From positions 248,001 to 312,000 of the forward strand of contig BLJB01000003.1 of NCBI GenBank assembly GCA_013423325.1: a stretch of 64,000 nucleotides of DNA, read 5' to 3'. Of the stretch, positions 1 through 10,058 are shown piece by piece (position 1 is the first letter of the stretch; each line of letters starts with the position of its first letter). This DNA is from Usnea hakonensis (taxonomy: Eukaryota > Ascomycota > Lecanoromycetes > Lecanorales > Parmeliaceae). Both the position numbers and the translations under genes were made by a program. The notes beneath the pieces are model-generated. The model was not told where the DNA came from. It was given only the letters and a program-made list of their open reading frames with translations, and ran no database searches.

Positions 1-2
1 CG

Positions 3-164
3 AGTCCGAAGGAGTATAAGAGTAGGTTTCGGGAGGCGATGGGGCGGTATGTGTTGCAGGCGCCGAATTGTTGGCATCAGTTCAAGGCGCAGCAGGTGGA
101 GACGAGGGCGTTGAGGTCGGATGATCCGGGGGATGATAGGGAGGTGCAGGTTGTGGGGCTGTGA
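3..164 (+). CDS. 3' end of an unidentified gene (partial)
   Basis: The frame beginning at base 3 is open for 53 codons and ends with TGA at 162-164. It runs in from outside the window, so the start and function cannot be judged. The readable C-terminus is mixed charged, with a Trp-His-Gln stretch and an acidic Asp-rich segment just before the end. I do not recognise the family. Codon use is GC-rich at third positions, like the neighbouring genuine genes, which supports it being coding and not chance. Confidence 0.45.
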   Translation, partial: SPKEYKSRFREAMGRYVLQAPNCWHQFKAQQVETRALRSDDPGDDREVQVVGL

Positions 165-425
165 GGGGGGATTTGTTTTTTGGTGAATTGGCATACATTA
201 GCGTTTAGCGTTGCATTTTTGTTGTATGAAATAGTGGGATTCTTGGATGGGGGTTATGCATAAACGACGTGATTATTCTAGAAGTCTGTAACGGCCTCAG
301 GATGCTGTCTAAGAGTATTATGCTCCAAGATCGGTCTCCCTCTGAAAGCTACTGACCAGCACAAGGCCTAAAAAGAAAAATTGGGCAGGAACAACTCCCT
401 CTTGATATTAATTCATCATGATCTT

Positions 426-2923
426 TCACACTTCCAAATCCACCTCCTCGTCCATTCCCGCCACCGCATCTCCCTCCTCGCCCCTCTTCTGCAATTCCCA
501 CCCCTTCTTCACCGCCCCCGCAATCCCACTCAACAGTTGCTCCAAATCTCTCTTCTTCTTCTCCTTGACCACCTCCTCTTTCCGAACCCTGATATCCTTC
601 CTCACCCTGATATCCTTCCTCTCGTTCTCCAGCCGCTTCAACTCTTTCTTCAAACCCCTTTCCTCTTTCGCTGCGGCCCGGACACGAGAATGTAAAGCCG
701 TATTCGTATTCAACGTGGTCGTTAATTGCAGGAGGCGGGTGGCTAGTTCCTGCGCGTAGAGATCTGTGGTTTTCTTGGTAAGTTTGAGCTGGGATGGGTT
801 GGGGTCGGAGTTAATCTGTTCGGCGAGGGAGGCGCTGGATTTGGCGAGGATTTCGGAGCAGATTTGGGAGAGGACGTCGACTGCGTTGACGGTTTGGTTG
901 GTGATTGTGGGGCGAGGAGGGTGGGAGGTGGATAAGGGATCTTCTTCAATGTCGGAGGGCGTGGGTGAGCGGATAGAGTAGATGGTTATTGGGATGGTGT
1001 TTTTGGGAGGTGCACGCGTTTTGGGGGCTGTGGCGGCAGGCTTGGGTTTGACGTTGCTAGATGTGAGGGTCCTGGGGGCTTTGGTGGGTTGTGAGGTTGG
1101 TGAGGATGTATCGGTTTTGCGTGGTCGACCTCGCTTCCTCTTTTCTGGTAAGACTGGGACTCGGACTTCTTTCTCTTCTTCGGGCGCGTCTCTCGAGGCT
1201 CCTTGGTCGGGTTTGTCAATATTGTTTTCGGATATTGGCTTGGCTTTGGGTCTTCCACGTCTAGCCTGGGGCTTGTTCTTGAGTCCAGATCCTCGCCGTT
1301 CGGTTTCCCCTTCATCTTCGGGTACATGCTCGACGCTCTTTGCCTGTGCTTCTCTGGTGACCTCTTCCAATGGTTTTTTAGCTCTAGGCCGTCCGCGTTT
1401 GGCAGCGGGCTTTTTATTCAACTCGTCTCTTGGGTTTATTTGAACGCTTCTCCCTATCCAGCTAGCTGACCCTTTTGGCGTAGCGAGGTCCATGGACTTT
1501 CTCTTAGGCTTCTGTTGCCCGATTGATTTCCGCTTTTTCCTTTTTGGCTTCTGTGATTGCTTTTCTGCGTCCGTTGCAGCAGCCCCTTGTTCCTCAGTCC
1601 CATGGCCGATTGAGTCTACTTCGAAGTCGTCAGGCTTTCCAGCATCCTGAATTGTTTCTGGGGCACCTGCTGTATTGGTCTCTTCTTGGGCCTTTGGTCT
1701 CCTGTAAGTTAGCGTCATGCCAGCTTTGGCGCTCTTCTTTGGCTTTTGACCAACGGTCACCCGCTTCCTCTTTTTAGTCTTCGTTTTCGGAGACTTTGCA
1801 GTTTTCATGACAGCAGCCTCTTCACCCTCGACCCCGTGGTCTAAAGATACAGCCTCGACCTCAGTAGGTCTCTCCGTGTTCTGGATTGCCTCATGAGTAT
1901 CTTCTGCGCTTATGATCTCGTTCAGGGTCTTTGAAGCCTTTGGCGCACGCCCGGTCCGAGTAGAGCTTGGTTTGGCATGTTTCCTTGGCAGCTCTTCAAC
2001 AGGAACCTGCTTTCTCTTTCTGGAAGTTTTTGTTTTTTCGGGTTGGAGATTCTCTATACTTGGCTCGATATTTTCAATTCCGGGCTCCAATGCAATAGTG
2101 TTTTTAGGTAAGCGTGCTGGCTCATCTTTGTCCAAGAGCAGGGCATCAGCGATTTGACCTTCCTTTGCCCGTCCAGCTAGCAATCCATTGGTTTGTCCAG
2201 CTTCTGTCGGTACTGCGGGGTCTGGTTTACTTCTCTTCCGGGGTGGATAAGCAGGCTTCAACGGACTTCGCAGCTTCGCAGGTTTCGCTCGGCTGGTCGA
2301 CTGCTGTCCGATGGATTTTCTCTTCCGTCGCTTTTTAATCCCAGTACTAGGCGCAGGTTTTGGGGCAAACGCTGTTTCCGCCATTCCATCGCCATGTGTC
2401 TCTGGGGCAGTAGTAATCTCGACATCTCCCCTTTCTTTTTGGGCCTTACTGATTTTCCTCCTTTTCGTAGTATTGCCTTCTTCATCAGCCTCCGTGACAC
2501 GAGTTGTAGAGATGTCCCCAAGCTCATCAGAACCCCCCAGGTCCGCTGGCCTATCACGCTTTTTTGTTGTTCTAGCGGCCGGCGTCTTCCGTGATGATCG
2601 CTGGAGCTGTGACTTGCCTGTCTTAGGCGTCCTGGTAGATCGCTGGGGAGGAAGCTCGGGTTGTGGAGTCTTTCGAGACCTTCCGGATTTGATGGCTTGA
2701 AGGGGCTCGATTGCCACATTCTCTTGGCTTGGCAGCACGAGATCAAACCCGGTATTCTTGACTTGGCGAGTGCTAAGAACGAGTCAGTATAGAGACTTGT
2801 GAGGATAGCCTGCGCGACTGACCCTGCACCTCGCTGGCGCATCAATTGACGCTCTCCCCGATCCTCTGTTTCGATTAGTGGAAGCTTATAACCATATGAT
2901 CGAGGTTTCTTACTTGGACCCAT
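426..2923 (-). CDS. AME1: probable inner kinetochore COMA-complex subunit, Ame1/CENP-U type, with AT-hooks
   Basis: Two exons, complement(join(426..2772,2823..2923)), give 815 residues; the 50-nt intron has a CTGAC branch site and splices in phase. The first exon supplies a better start than the first Met of the long exon: it encodes a short basic N-terminus with an RQRGAGTRQ segment followed by an aromatic/acidic patch, the arrangement seen at the N-terminus of Ame1/CENP-U proteins, which contacts the Mtw1 (MIND) complex. The middle is a long low-complexity basic region carrying repeated RKSIGQ-like blocks and three AT-hook cores (RGRPR, RRGRPK, KRGRPRK). The last 200 residues begin with a conserved block (IPITIYSI, then NAVDVLSQ) and end in a coiled coil rich in Lys/Arg/Glu. 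Family knowledge: Ame1 with Okp1 links centromeric nucleosomes to the outer kinetochore. CENP-Q/Fta7 is the main alternative. A KDIRVR hexapeptide is duplicated in the coiled coil. Confidence 0.58.
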
Positions 2924-3859
2924 CAATACTGCGGCGAGTTGTCTGTACACCTTGGTGTTCACTGTTGATGTGTGGCTGTAGTGAAAGACGCGGCTTGACA
3001 ACGGCATTCCTTGGCATTGACGGAATAAGTTCCGCTCGTGTCTCCAGAGGGGCTACAGACTACAACATAAAGTACCTTATATAATGGCCTCTTGGTATAT
3101 TTTCCCTCTACATAAATTACTGGACCAGCTTGCAATGCATCGACTCGCTATAATCGATAGAATAGAAGGCAGAAATCACAAGTCTGCCTCGCCGCATACG
3201 CGGTGATATTGAAACGGCGATTTCGTTCTCAGTCGATCTGCCTTACGGGATGAAGGGCGGTATCCCCGGAGGCGTGCAGCAATTCTTTCTCCCATAGTGT
3301 TTCAGCCTGGTGAGGTTCTGCAAGCTTGACCGGGGTGATTGAGGCACGCTGACCGGTTCGTGGATTTGCTCTCAGCCTTCTTTCTCTTGAAAGATGCGGC
3401 TCTCTGGCCGTCTAATTACATATTCAAAAAGATGGGACTTCTCCCTGCTGCGTCCACAGGCTCGGAGCTGATGCGTGCATTACAGCTTCAAGGGTCTGGC
3501 AGCCGGGCAAAGTGCATGTTAGATATGCACGTCGGGTTATGCATGTTAGAATTTACGTGTCAGATGGAAAAGCGCAGTCCCCTTGACATGGTCCCGCCTT
3601 TGGTTTGAACGTAGTTCTTATTTAAAAATTAAGAGGTGTCATTGCAGCTGATTGCGGCTGAGCTGATGTTAAGGTGACCTCAGCCTTTCTTTGGAGATAA
3701 AACTCCCCTTTTGAAGATGTTGATCACTGAGATATTTTGTAACATTATATAATTACGCTGACTCCTTTTTATTCTGATTAATTGTTCTAGCGTTACAGCG
3801 CCTGTTTCCATTCTTTTCCGACGTTCTCTTCGGTCTCTATTCTTCCGGAATACGCCACA
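2924..3859 (+). other. intergenic, divergent promoter region
   Basis: No convincing gene. It separates two divergently transcribed genes and must hold both promoters. The part next to the downstream gene (3700-3855) is pyrimidine-rich on the + strand, as is common just upstream of fungal start codons. Confidence 0.5.
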
Positions 3860-6301
3860 ATGGCGACTTCTATCAAGCTAAATAGTCTCCATCCACTACC
3901 CTCGTCGTCACAAGAAAGGCTTGTGGCTCCATCCAAACCCCCGAAGTCTGCGACCGGAAATAAAGCAAGTCACTCAAAGACACTTTGGAATCGCAACAAT
4001 CTCGAATCGAAGCGGATTCAGCATCTCAGAAAGGAGTTCAATGGCAGTCTCGGCATACGGTTTCCCTATAGGTACCGTAAGCCGAAGCAAGAGCTAGCTG
4101 AGAGATTCAACGAGCTTTATGACGAATCCTCCAAGGAAACAAGAACAAATAAAGAAGGCAAACGTGCCTACCTCAATCCGTTTGGTAAAGAAGTTTGGAA
4201 GTACGAGGACGTTAATACTTATCTCAGTGCATCCACTTATGCCCCCAAGCGCCTGATGGTCCAAGCCACCGACTCGGCATTGCAGCAAAACACCGACGTA
4301 ACATGGAGGCGAACAAAGGCCAGTGGCGTTGTTCCATTAGCCTTACGGATGGCAGATTGGGCCGTTGGCCCTGAAAAGAGCTGGTTCAAGTCAGCTTGGC
4401 GTCTCCCGGTCGTTGCGCTACCACTTCAGCTTCTTCTCGCATTCCCAGGTGCCAATGCACCATGGGAGATGGACGATATTGAGGACAAATTCCTCGATTA
4501 CGTAGGATATTATTGGAAGTGGCCTAAGCACGCTATCAATCCCCTCGATATGGGGGTAGTTGCAGGCTGGCCGAAGAAGTCTTCAAAGCCTGACAGACTG
4601 TCAAGTAAGAAACGACTTCTTCGTCCCAGGCAGCTTATAGTTCTCAATGAGGGCAAGTGGCTTGTCGATAGTAGTCCTTCTCCAGATCGTCAGTATTTCT
4701 TCATTAGTTGGGTGTGGTCAGCCTTTAGCACGAAAGGCGTAGGTGGAAACGATGGTGAATCCGGCTTAAAGAAAGCTTGTTTCATGGCTGAGGACATGAC
4801 CGTTAGAGCCGGACTTGATGCGTATTGGCTGGATAAGAAATGCAATGCACCAGAAATCGAGCATGAACTCCTGACGGCTGATGTCAATCGTATGTGCGAT
4901 GTCATTCGCGGCTCAAAATTTGTTGCGTTACTTCTTCCCGACAACACCAGCTCTAGAATGGAAGAATGGAGCCAGCGCATGTGGACTTTACCCGAAGGAC
5001 TGCTCGCTCCTGGGGATATTCATATTTGTACTTGGCTGGGAAAAGGCAAGTATCGTGTCAAAATCAGAAGCAAAGTAGACATTACAAGCCGATACTGGAA
5101 AGACGAGAGCGACGAGAGCGACGAGGCTTCAGAGCGTATCCTTGCAGAGCATTACGCGGGCACACTCGATTTGAGCCGTCTGGAGCTTATGTCGATTGCC
5201 ATTACAGCGTTGAGTCACCGAGTCAGTTCCCATGACTTCACAGGCGCTGATATGGCGTACGCATTGATGGGGCTTCTCCACTATCGAATTGAGCCTGACC
5301 CTTCAGACGACATCTTCCAGGTCGTGGCAAGAATTTCTCTCGTCAATGACAATGATCGGCTCATTGAACGTTTGGTCGCCATGTTCCCAGCGCCCACTGA
5401 CAATATCCGAAAACTGTTCGAGGTGCTCGGTGAGGTTGATCAATACAATACCCATCTGTGGGACGTCGGGCCACGGTGCGAAGTCGTGGGCGTCGGTCAC
5501 GAGCCCAACACTGTCATCCTGAATGAATGCCGCGCCGTGCCCATCCGTTGGAAACGCTTCCCCCGCATGTCTTACAAACGCCACCAGGGAATGAAAAAAC
5601 AGATCGCAGAGCTGGTCGTCCGGTCTGGCGCATATTGGATTGTCACCGGCTACAGTCTCGCATTCACCTACATCCCCTTCTTCATTAGCGACATCGAAAA
5701 CTTCACAGAACCTTACAAATACATGGGAGGAATCATTGCGGTTTTCATCGGTGTGGGCCTTCTGCTCGCTTGTCTTGCTCCACACGCAGTCCGCCGCCTT
5801 TTCGGCGGCGCAGTCCTAGAAGCAGCTCCTCATCTGATCGGTCTCGAGGGCACTATGCCGAAAGAACGGCTCGAGAAGATGATCTTTGGCGACTCTCAAG
5901 GCCAGCTGACCTACGAGCCTTCCTCGACGCCCTTTGGCTTCGAACACCGTGATCCGAAGTTAAGACTCGGAAGGGAGCCCGCTTGGATCCGCGATTCCCG
6001 ACCCGAAGATGCGTCGCCTCCCATACAGAAAGACCATCACATCTTTACGCTCGTGGACACGGGGAATCTCACCGTCTCCATCTTCCAGGCCAGAAGACCG
6101 CCAACGGTGGCGCTGATCTGTGGTGCTGAGGGCGGCATGCTGCGCGCTGTGCTCTGCAGTTGGCGTTTTGCAAATGATTGCTTGTACAAGGAGACTGTAA
6201 TTCGGGTGCCGACTAGTACTTGGGAGCAGAATAAGGCTGCTGGGTGGTTGAAGCTTAGCCTCGAGAGCCAGAGTGCTTTGATTTATAAGCGGGCAGGTTA
6301 G
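3860..6301 (+). CDS. HET-domain-like protein with two C-terminal membrane segments
   Basis: A single-exon gene of 813 residues. The centre shows the three signature blocks of the heterokaryon-incompatibility (HET) domain in a diverged form: YFFISWVWSAF near residue 280 (usual form Y-x-A-L-S-Y-x-W), a DAYWLDKKCN block about 45 residues on (usual WIDALCINQ), and RMWTLPEGLLAPG (usual RGWTLQELL) about 60 further on. Family knowledge: HET domains are TIR-related death-inducing domains in fungal incompatibility. Around residues 590-650 there are two hydrophobic segments, the second with a Gly/Val/Leu-rich core, which predict a membrane anchor close behind the HET-like domain. The N-terminal 100 residues are basic and Ser/Pro-rich. 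The very short spacing between signature 1 and 2 and the Lys in the second block are unusual. Function as an incompatibility factor is inference; it may be a diverged housekeeping relative. Confidence 0.6.
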   Translation: MATSIKLNSLHPLPSSSQERLVAPSKPPKSATGNKASHSKTLWNRNNLESKRIQHLRKEFNGSLGIRFPYRYRKPKQELAERFNELYDESSKETRTNKEGKRAYLNPFGKEVWKYEDVNTYLSASTYAPKRLMVQATDSALQQNTDVTWRRTKASGVVPLALRMADWAVGPEKSWFKSAWRLPVVALPLQLLLAFPGANAPWEMDDIEDKFLDYVGYYWKWPKHAINPLDMGVVAGWPKKSSKPDRLSSKKRLLRPRQLIVLNEGKWLVDSSPSPDRQYFFISWVWSAFSTKGVGGNDGESGLKKACFMAEDMTVRAGLDAYWLDKKCNAPEIEHELLTADVNRMCDVIRGSKFVALLLPDNTSSRMEEWSQRMWTLPEGLLAPGDIHICTWLGKGKYRVKIRSKVDITSRYWKDESDESDEASERILAEHYAGTLDLSRLELMSIAITALSHRVSSHDFTGADMAYALMGLLHYRIEPDPSDDIFQVVARISLVNDNDRLIERLVAMFPAPTDNIRKLFEVLGEVDQYNTHLWDVGPRCEVVGVGHEPNTVILNECRAVPIRWKRFPRMSYKRHQGMKKQIAELVVRSGAYWIVTGYSLAFTYIPFFISDIENFTEPYKYMGGIIAVFIGVGLLLACLAPHAVRRLFGGAVLEAAPHLIGLEGTMPKERLEKMIFGDSQGQLTYEPSSTPFGFEHRDPKLRLGREPAWIRDSRPEDASPPIQKDHHIFTLVDTGNLTVSIFQARRPPTVALICGAEGGMLRAVLCSWRFANDCLYKETVIRVPTSTWEQNKAAGWLKLSLESQSALIYKRAG

Positions 6302-7218
6302 GGTCGGAGATTTTCACCTTGAAAGTCTTCGTCTTAGTAGTATCAAACAACTCTGCTAGCGTTTAAGACAAGGAGCAGTCTATAGAATCTCGACACGTTC
6401 TAGCTCTGTGACGAGGCTACTGCTTATGTTTAGTTGCGAACGCGTGGACTCGAGATCATTAGATGCGCTATGTGGTCGGAGCTCTAGAGGTGGCTGTCTT
6501 TTCATCATCTGAGCACGGATTACAGAGCTGACCGAATGAAAGGATCAATAAGGTAATTTATCCCCTCTAAGCAAATATCCACAAACAGCCCTCCAATGTA
6601 CCAAGTGATCAAGATATACGCTTAGAACGTGATCCTAAGGCTGTGACGGTTTCGAGGTGCGGAAAAACAGTGTTCTCATCTCCTTTGGCATGACTCTATT
6701 TTGTTTTTCATGCTTAACTGCAGCTCTACTGCACGCTTATTTCCCCTCGTTTCTCCAAATCTGAGGTCAGATTTTCATCCGCTGATTGATTCACATGATT
6801 CACTCTCAAAAGTCCTTATCCGTCTTACAGTCACGAGTGGTTCGACCGCGGGCATGTAAGATGACCGTCACACTGACACGACTAACTTCACGACTCGCTA
6901 CATGCAACGTACCGCTAATTCACAGTGTGATTGAATCAGATACAGCGAATAAGACCCTAAACGTCCGGTGAGGCGGACGGTATCTTGGGACTCAAAGTTT
7001 GCTTCGCTGAGATCAGCCCAGGCGCCTGCTTTCTTACTCAGCGCAAGCATCAGACTCGGCCGCATTCTTGGTTTTGTGTATTCAAACGTCTATATAATCT
7101 CTCATGTCCTTCTTGGTTCTCAATTTGTTGTACCACCTTCCAATTTCCGAAATTTAATCTATAACTACACCAGTCTCAATCCCTTGGCCGACCATCATCG
7201 AACCCTTCAAGACTCAAG
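6302..7218 (+). other. intergenic
   Basis: No gene recognised. The final 150 bases before 7219 are AT-rich and pyrimidine-biased and probably form the promoter and 5' leader of the secreted-protein gene. Confidence 0.4.
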
Positions 7219-7671
7219 ATGAAGTACCTCTCAGCCCTTGCGAGCATCATCGCTTGCGCCACGGCCATGTCAGTAATCTCCCAACCCACCCCTTTCGCAG
7301 AACATCCTTCATTTACCCTGACACTTTGAATGACAGACCCCAAATCACCTCCATCAATCCGGGCGGTCCGATCCAGCCGTGCACCTACACCACCACCGCC
7401 TGTACGCCCCCCGCGATAACCAGCAACGTCGAGACAATCACCGTGTACGAGGTTCCGTTCCCCCAGACCGTCACCCAAACTGTAGACTGTGAAGGATGCG
7501 CAGACGTATCCGTCATCACCGATTGTACTTACGTTCCAGGCGTAAGCTTTTTGCCGGCCCCACTGAGTTACGGACCCCACTAATGATGGGGTGTAGCTGA
7601 TTACGTCCACCACCTTTGTTATTGAGGTTCAATCAACTTCTACTGTGGATGTCTGCAGCCCGACTCCTTGA
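7219..7671 (+). CDS. small secreted cysteine-containing protein
   Basis: Three exons, join(7219..7268,7337..7541,7597..7671), give 109 residues. Introns of 68 and 55 nt have GT..AG ends, and all phases close. The product begins with a typical signal peptide (MKYLSALASIIACATA) and the mature part is only about 90 residues, rich in Thr, Val, Ile and Pro, with seven Cys after the signal, including a C-E-G-C pair. No membrane anchor or GPI signal is evident. Size, signal and Cys content are those of fungal effector-like or cell-wall small secreted proteins, but nothing in the sequence assigns a target. The Thr/Val-rich T-V-T-Q-T-V pattern resembles extracellular fungal surface proteins. Confidence 0.72.
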
Positions 7672-8611
7672 ACAATGGTGCCACGAGGCATGGAAAGATG
7701 GATATGAGAGATTTGATATTGACATTTTGTAAACTTGCATTTCTGCGACGGATTAGAGCAGCAATATCTTTTGTTCAGTCGATGTATATTTATACAAAAT
7801 GATGCCGCGATTCCATCTGAGTTCAACGGTCAATTGTATGACAGCGATTAAAGAACCTTTAAACAGAAAAGCCTGCGAATCTGAGAATTCTTCAAGTTAC
7901 TTTCCAAGCTATTACGTTTTGTGAGTGTTATATCAGCTTCAACTACCAGTTGTTTTTCCACAATTGAATGAGGCTGGTACTACATGCTTCTTCAAGACAA
8001 ATATGGATCAATCCTACGGAGTACACCCATAGCCAAATCCAACAGGGGTTGTTTTGGGGATACTTTGAGGGTAAATTTAGGGGTGACTAACGGGGTATAT
8101 TGGGTGCCTGTTTCGGGGGCTTATTTAGGGGCTTCCTTGGGGACTACTCTTTTAGGGATTGTAGATATCCAGAACCAAGAAAGATAAGTGCAGAAAACCA
8201 AGTTTCCAGAACCAAAAATCAAAATCCGGCTTCCATGAACGGCGGGTTTTGCCGAGGCGAGTGACAGGCTTGTCTCAAGTGGCATGCAGCTAATAACAAT
8301 GTGGACAACGCTCGATACCTTAGTGGGAGTCGGGATTTGTTTGACTGCAGCATGGAGGCCGTCTGCTTACAAAACAGAAGCCGTCGGATGGTGCGAAACG
8401 CATCGATTAGTGATTCATGCTTATTGATCGGACGAACAAAAGACCGAGTTTGCGCATGTTGAGGGTAAGTTGTGTATATACTATGATATCTGGAATGCTT
8501 TCTTATCAGCAACATCTGCGCCTTTTCCCAGATCACATCTTCTTGCCTGCCTAACATCCCCATCGCCGTCGCCATCGCAATACGTCTTCGCTTCTCAAAA
8601 ATAGAGGGAAG
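7672..8611 (+). other. intergenic with a G-run array
   Basis: No gene recognised. Between about 8045 and 8165 the + strand has a series of GGG/GGGG runs spaced about every 13-18 bases, with TTTAGGGG recurring. 8200-8610 is ordinary sequence leading to the next gene. Confidence 0.4.
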
Positions 8612-9298
8612 ATGTCATCACAACTCCAACCCATCAAGGTCTGGGGGAAAGTTGGCCCCAACCCGCCCAAAGTCGCCATCCTGCTCGGGGAACTCGGCCT
8701 TCCCCACGAGATAGACCCCATAGACCTCTCGGACGTCAAGAAACCCGAATACCTCGCCATCAATCCCAACGGCCGCATCCCCGCCATCCACGACCCCAAC
8801 ACGGACATCACTCTCTGGGAATCCGGCGCCATCCTCGAGTACCTCGTCGAGCGCTACGACACGGAACACCGCTTTAGTTTCGCGCCCGGAACGCCCGAGT
8901 CCTACTACGCGAAGCAGTGGCTCTACTTCCAGGTCTCGGGCCAAGGCCCCTACTACGGCCAGCTGTTCTGGTTCAAGCGATACCATCCGGAGCCCGTACC
9001 CAGCGCGATTGAGCGCTACGCCAAGGAAGTAAACCGCGTGTCCGGCGTTTTGGAAGGGCATCTGGCGCAGCAGAAAGAGAAGTACGGCGGCGGCGATGCG
9101 GAAGGACCGTGGCTCGTGGGTAACAAGTATTCCTACGCCGACATCGCCTTTATCGTGTGGCAGGCCCTGGTCGGTCACGCGCTCGGCAAGGACGAATACG
9201 ACGTGGACAGCTTTCCGCACGTCAAGGAGTGGCTTGGCAACATGGCTAAGCGCGAGCCGGTCAGTGCTGTGCTCGAAATCTTCAAACATTTGAAATAG
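8612..9298 (+). CDS. glutathione S-transferase, Ure2p-like
   Basis: A single exon of 228 residues, full length for the family. Residues about 8-88 form the thioredoxin-like glutathione-binding half, with the cis-Pro block NPNGRIPAI and the ESGAI motif that holds the gamma-glutamyl group. Residues about 95-225 form the all-helical half, including the conserved NKYSYADIAF segment (N-capping box / hydrophobic staple region). The product should conjugate glutathione to electrophiles or reduce peroxides in the cytosol. The N-terminus lacks the Gln/Asn-rich prion segment of yeast Ure2, so it is a catalytic Ure2-like GST and not the nitrogen regulator. Strong third-position C/G bias marks a well-expressed gene. 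An overlapping antisense frame at 8618-9463 is a by-product of that bias. Confidence 0.93.
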   Translation: MSSQLQPIKVWGKVGPNPPKVAILLGELGLPHEIDPIDLSDVKKPEYLAINPNGRIPAIHDPNTDITLWESGAILEYLVERYDTEHRFSFAPGTPESYYAKQWLYFQVSGQGPYYGQLFWFKRYHPEPVPSAIERYAKEVNRVSGVLEGHLAQQKEKYGGGDAEGPWLVGNKYSYADIAFIVWQALVGHALGKDEYDVDSFPHVKEWLGNMAKREPVSAVLEIFKHLK

Positions 9299-9786
9299 AC
9301 GGGCAAGGCCAATAGAATGTTTCGTAAGCGTCGAAGTCGTCACACCCAACACCGATATCTTGTACGAACGCTGCGGAGCGGAGCACTCGTCCTTCAGGAA
9401 CATGTGTATCGAAGCAGCTCTGGAAATAAGGACCGAGTCAGCGATGTTGAGGTCGAATGTCATGAAATTTGCTATGTACCCTGCGGCGCTTACCTACCTA
9501 CTATATATTGAACTAAAAATCGTATCTCATATCTTGTCAGAGTCCAAAGAGGATATGCCGAGGGCGTTGGGATTATGCCCCAAATTTCGTGGTCTGATTA
9601 TTCCATCATAATCACCATTTCAATACCAGGTCGTCCTCAAAGCGACAATGGAACGACTGGAGGGCACCAAATCCCATTCCATTGGCAAGAAACCACGGTG
9701 TGGTTCAGGAACACCAAAACTCCTTTCTGTTTGTCAAGGGTCAAACCTCTCAAGATTTTACCAGTCTTTCCCGTCGGAATCGCATC
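9299..9786 (+). other. intergenic
   Basis: No gene recognised. The right end is the 3' flank of the severed NLR tail read from the opposite strand. Confidence 0.4.
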
Positions 9787-9960
9787 TCATACATAGTCTC
9801 GACGTCTCCTTTTATCATCACGTCCTCTCTCTTCGGAGTCTTCCCTTTTACCAGAGCGCTTTCTTTCATCAGGACGTCTCTTCTCATGATAACTTCTTAA
9901 TTCATCCGGACGGCTTCTTTCAACAGAGTCGTGTTGTACGGGTGACCATTCACGCTCATA
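9787..9960 (-). pseudogene. severed 3' coding tail of the NLR gene at 11408-16503
   Basis: On the minus strand the frame leaving the left end of the transposon continues open for 57 codons and stops with TGA at 9787-9789. If the element and one copy of the duplicated TA are removed, the NLR reading frame crosses the junction without a shift. The tail is strongly charged, dominated by Arg with Asp, Glu and Lys (many RD/RE pairs), and looks like a low-complexity basic extension after the ankyrin repeats. It now lacks a promoter and a start, and is cut off from its gene by 1.5 kb. Confidence 0.85.
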
Positions 9961-9990
9961 CAACAGACTATTTTTTAAGTTAATCCCACC
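9961..9990 (+). repeat. left terminal inverted repeat
   Basis: A 30-bp repeat beginning CAACAGACTATT, exactly complementary to 11439-11468 and preceded by the TA duplication. Imperfect similarity continues about 20 bp further inward. Confidence 0.95.
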
Positions 9991-10058
9991 CACAGCCCTA
10001 CCCGAAAATCGCGAAAAACGCGTTCTCCCACCAAAATCATCAAAACACCTACATTACC

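Noticed and set aside
8618..9463. Long antisense frame over the glutathione transferase
   Set aside because: Produced by the GC-rich third positions of the sense gene; the sense frame has all family motifs.
9787..9993. Separate small Arg-rich gene on the minus strand
   Set aside because: Its first residues are transposon inverted repeat and the rest is the in-frame severed tail of the neighbouring NLR.
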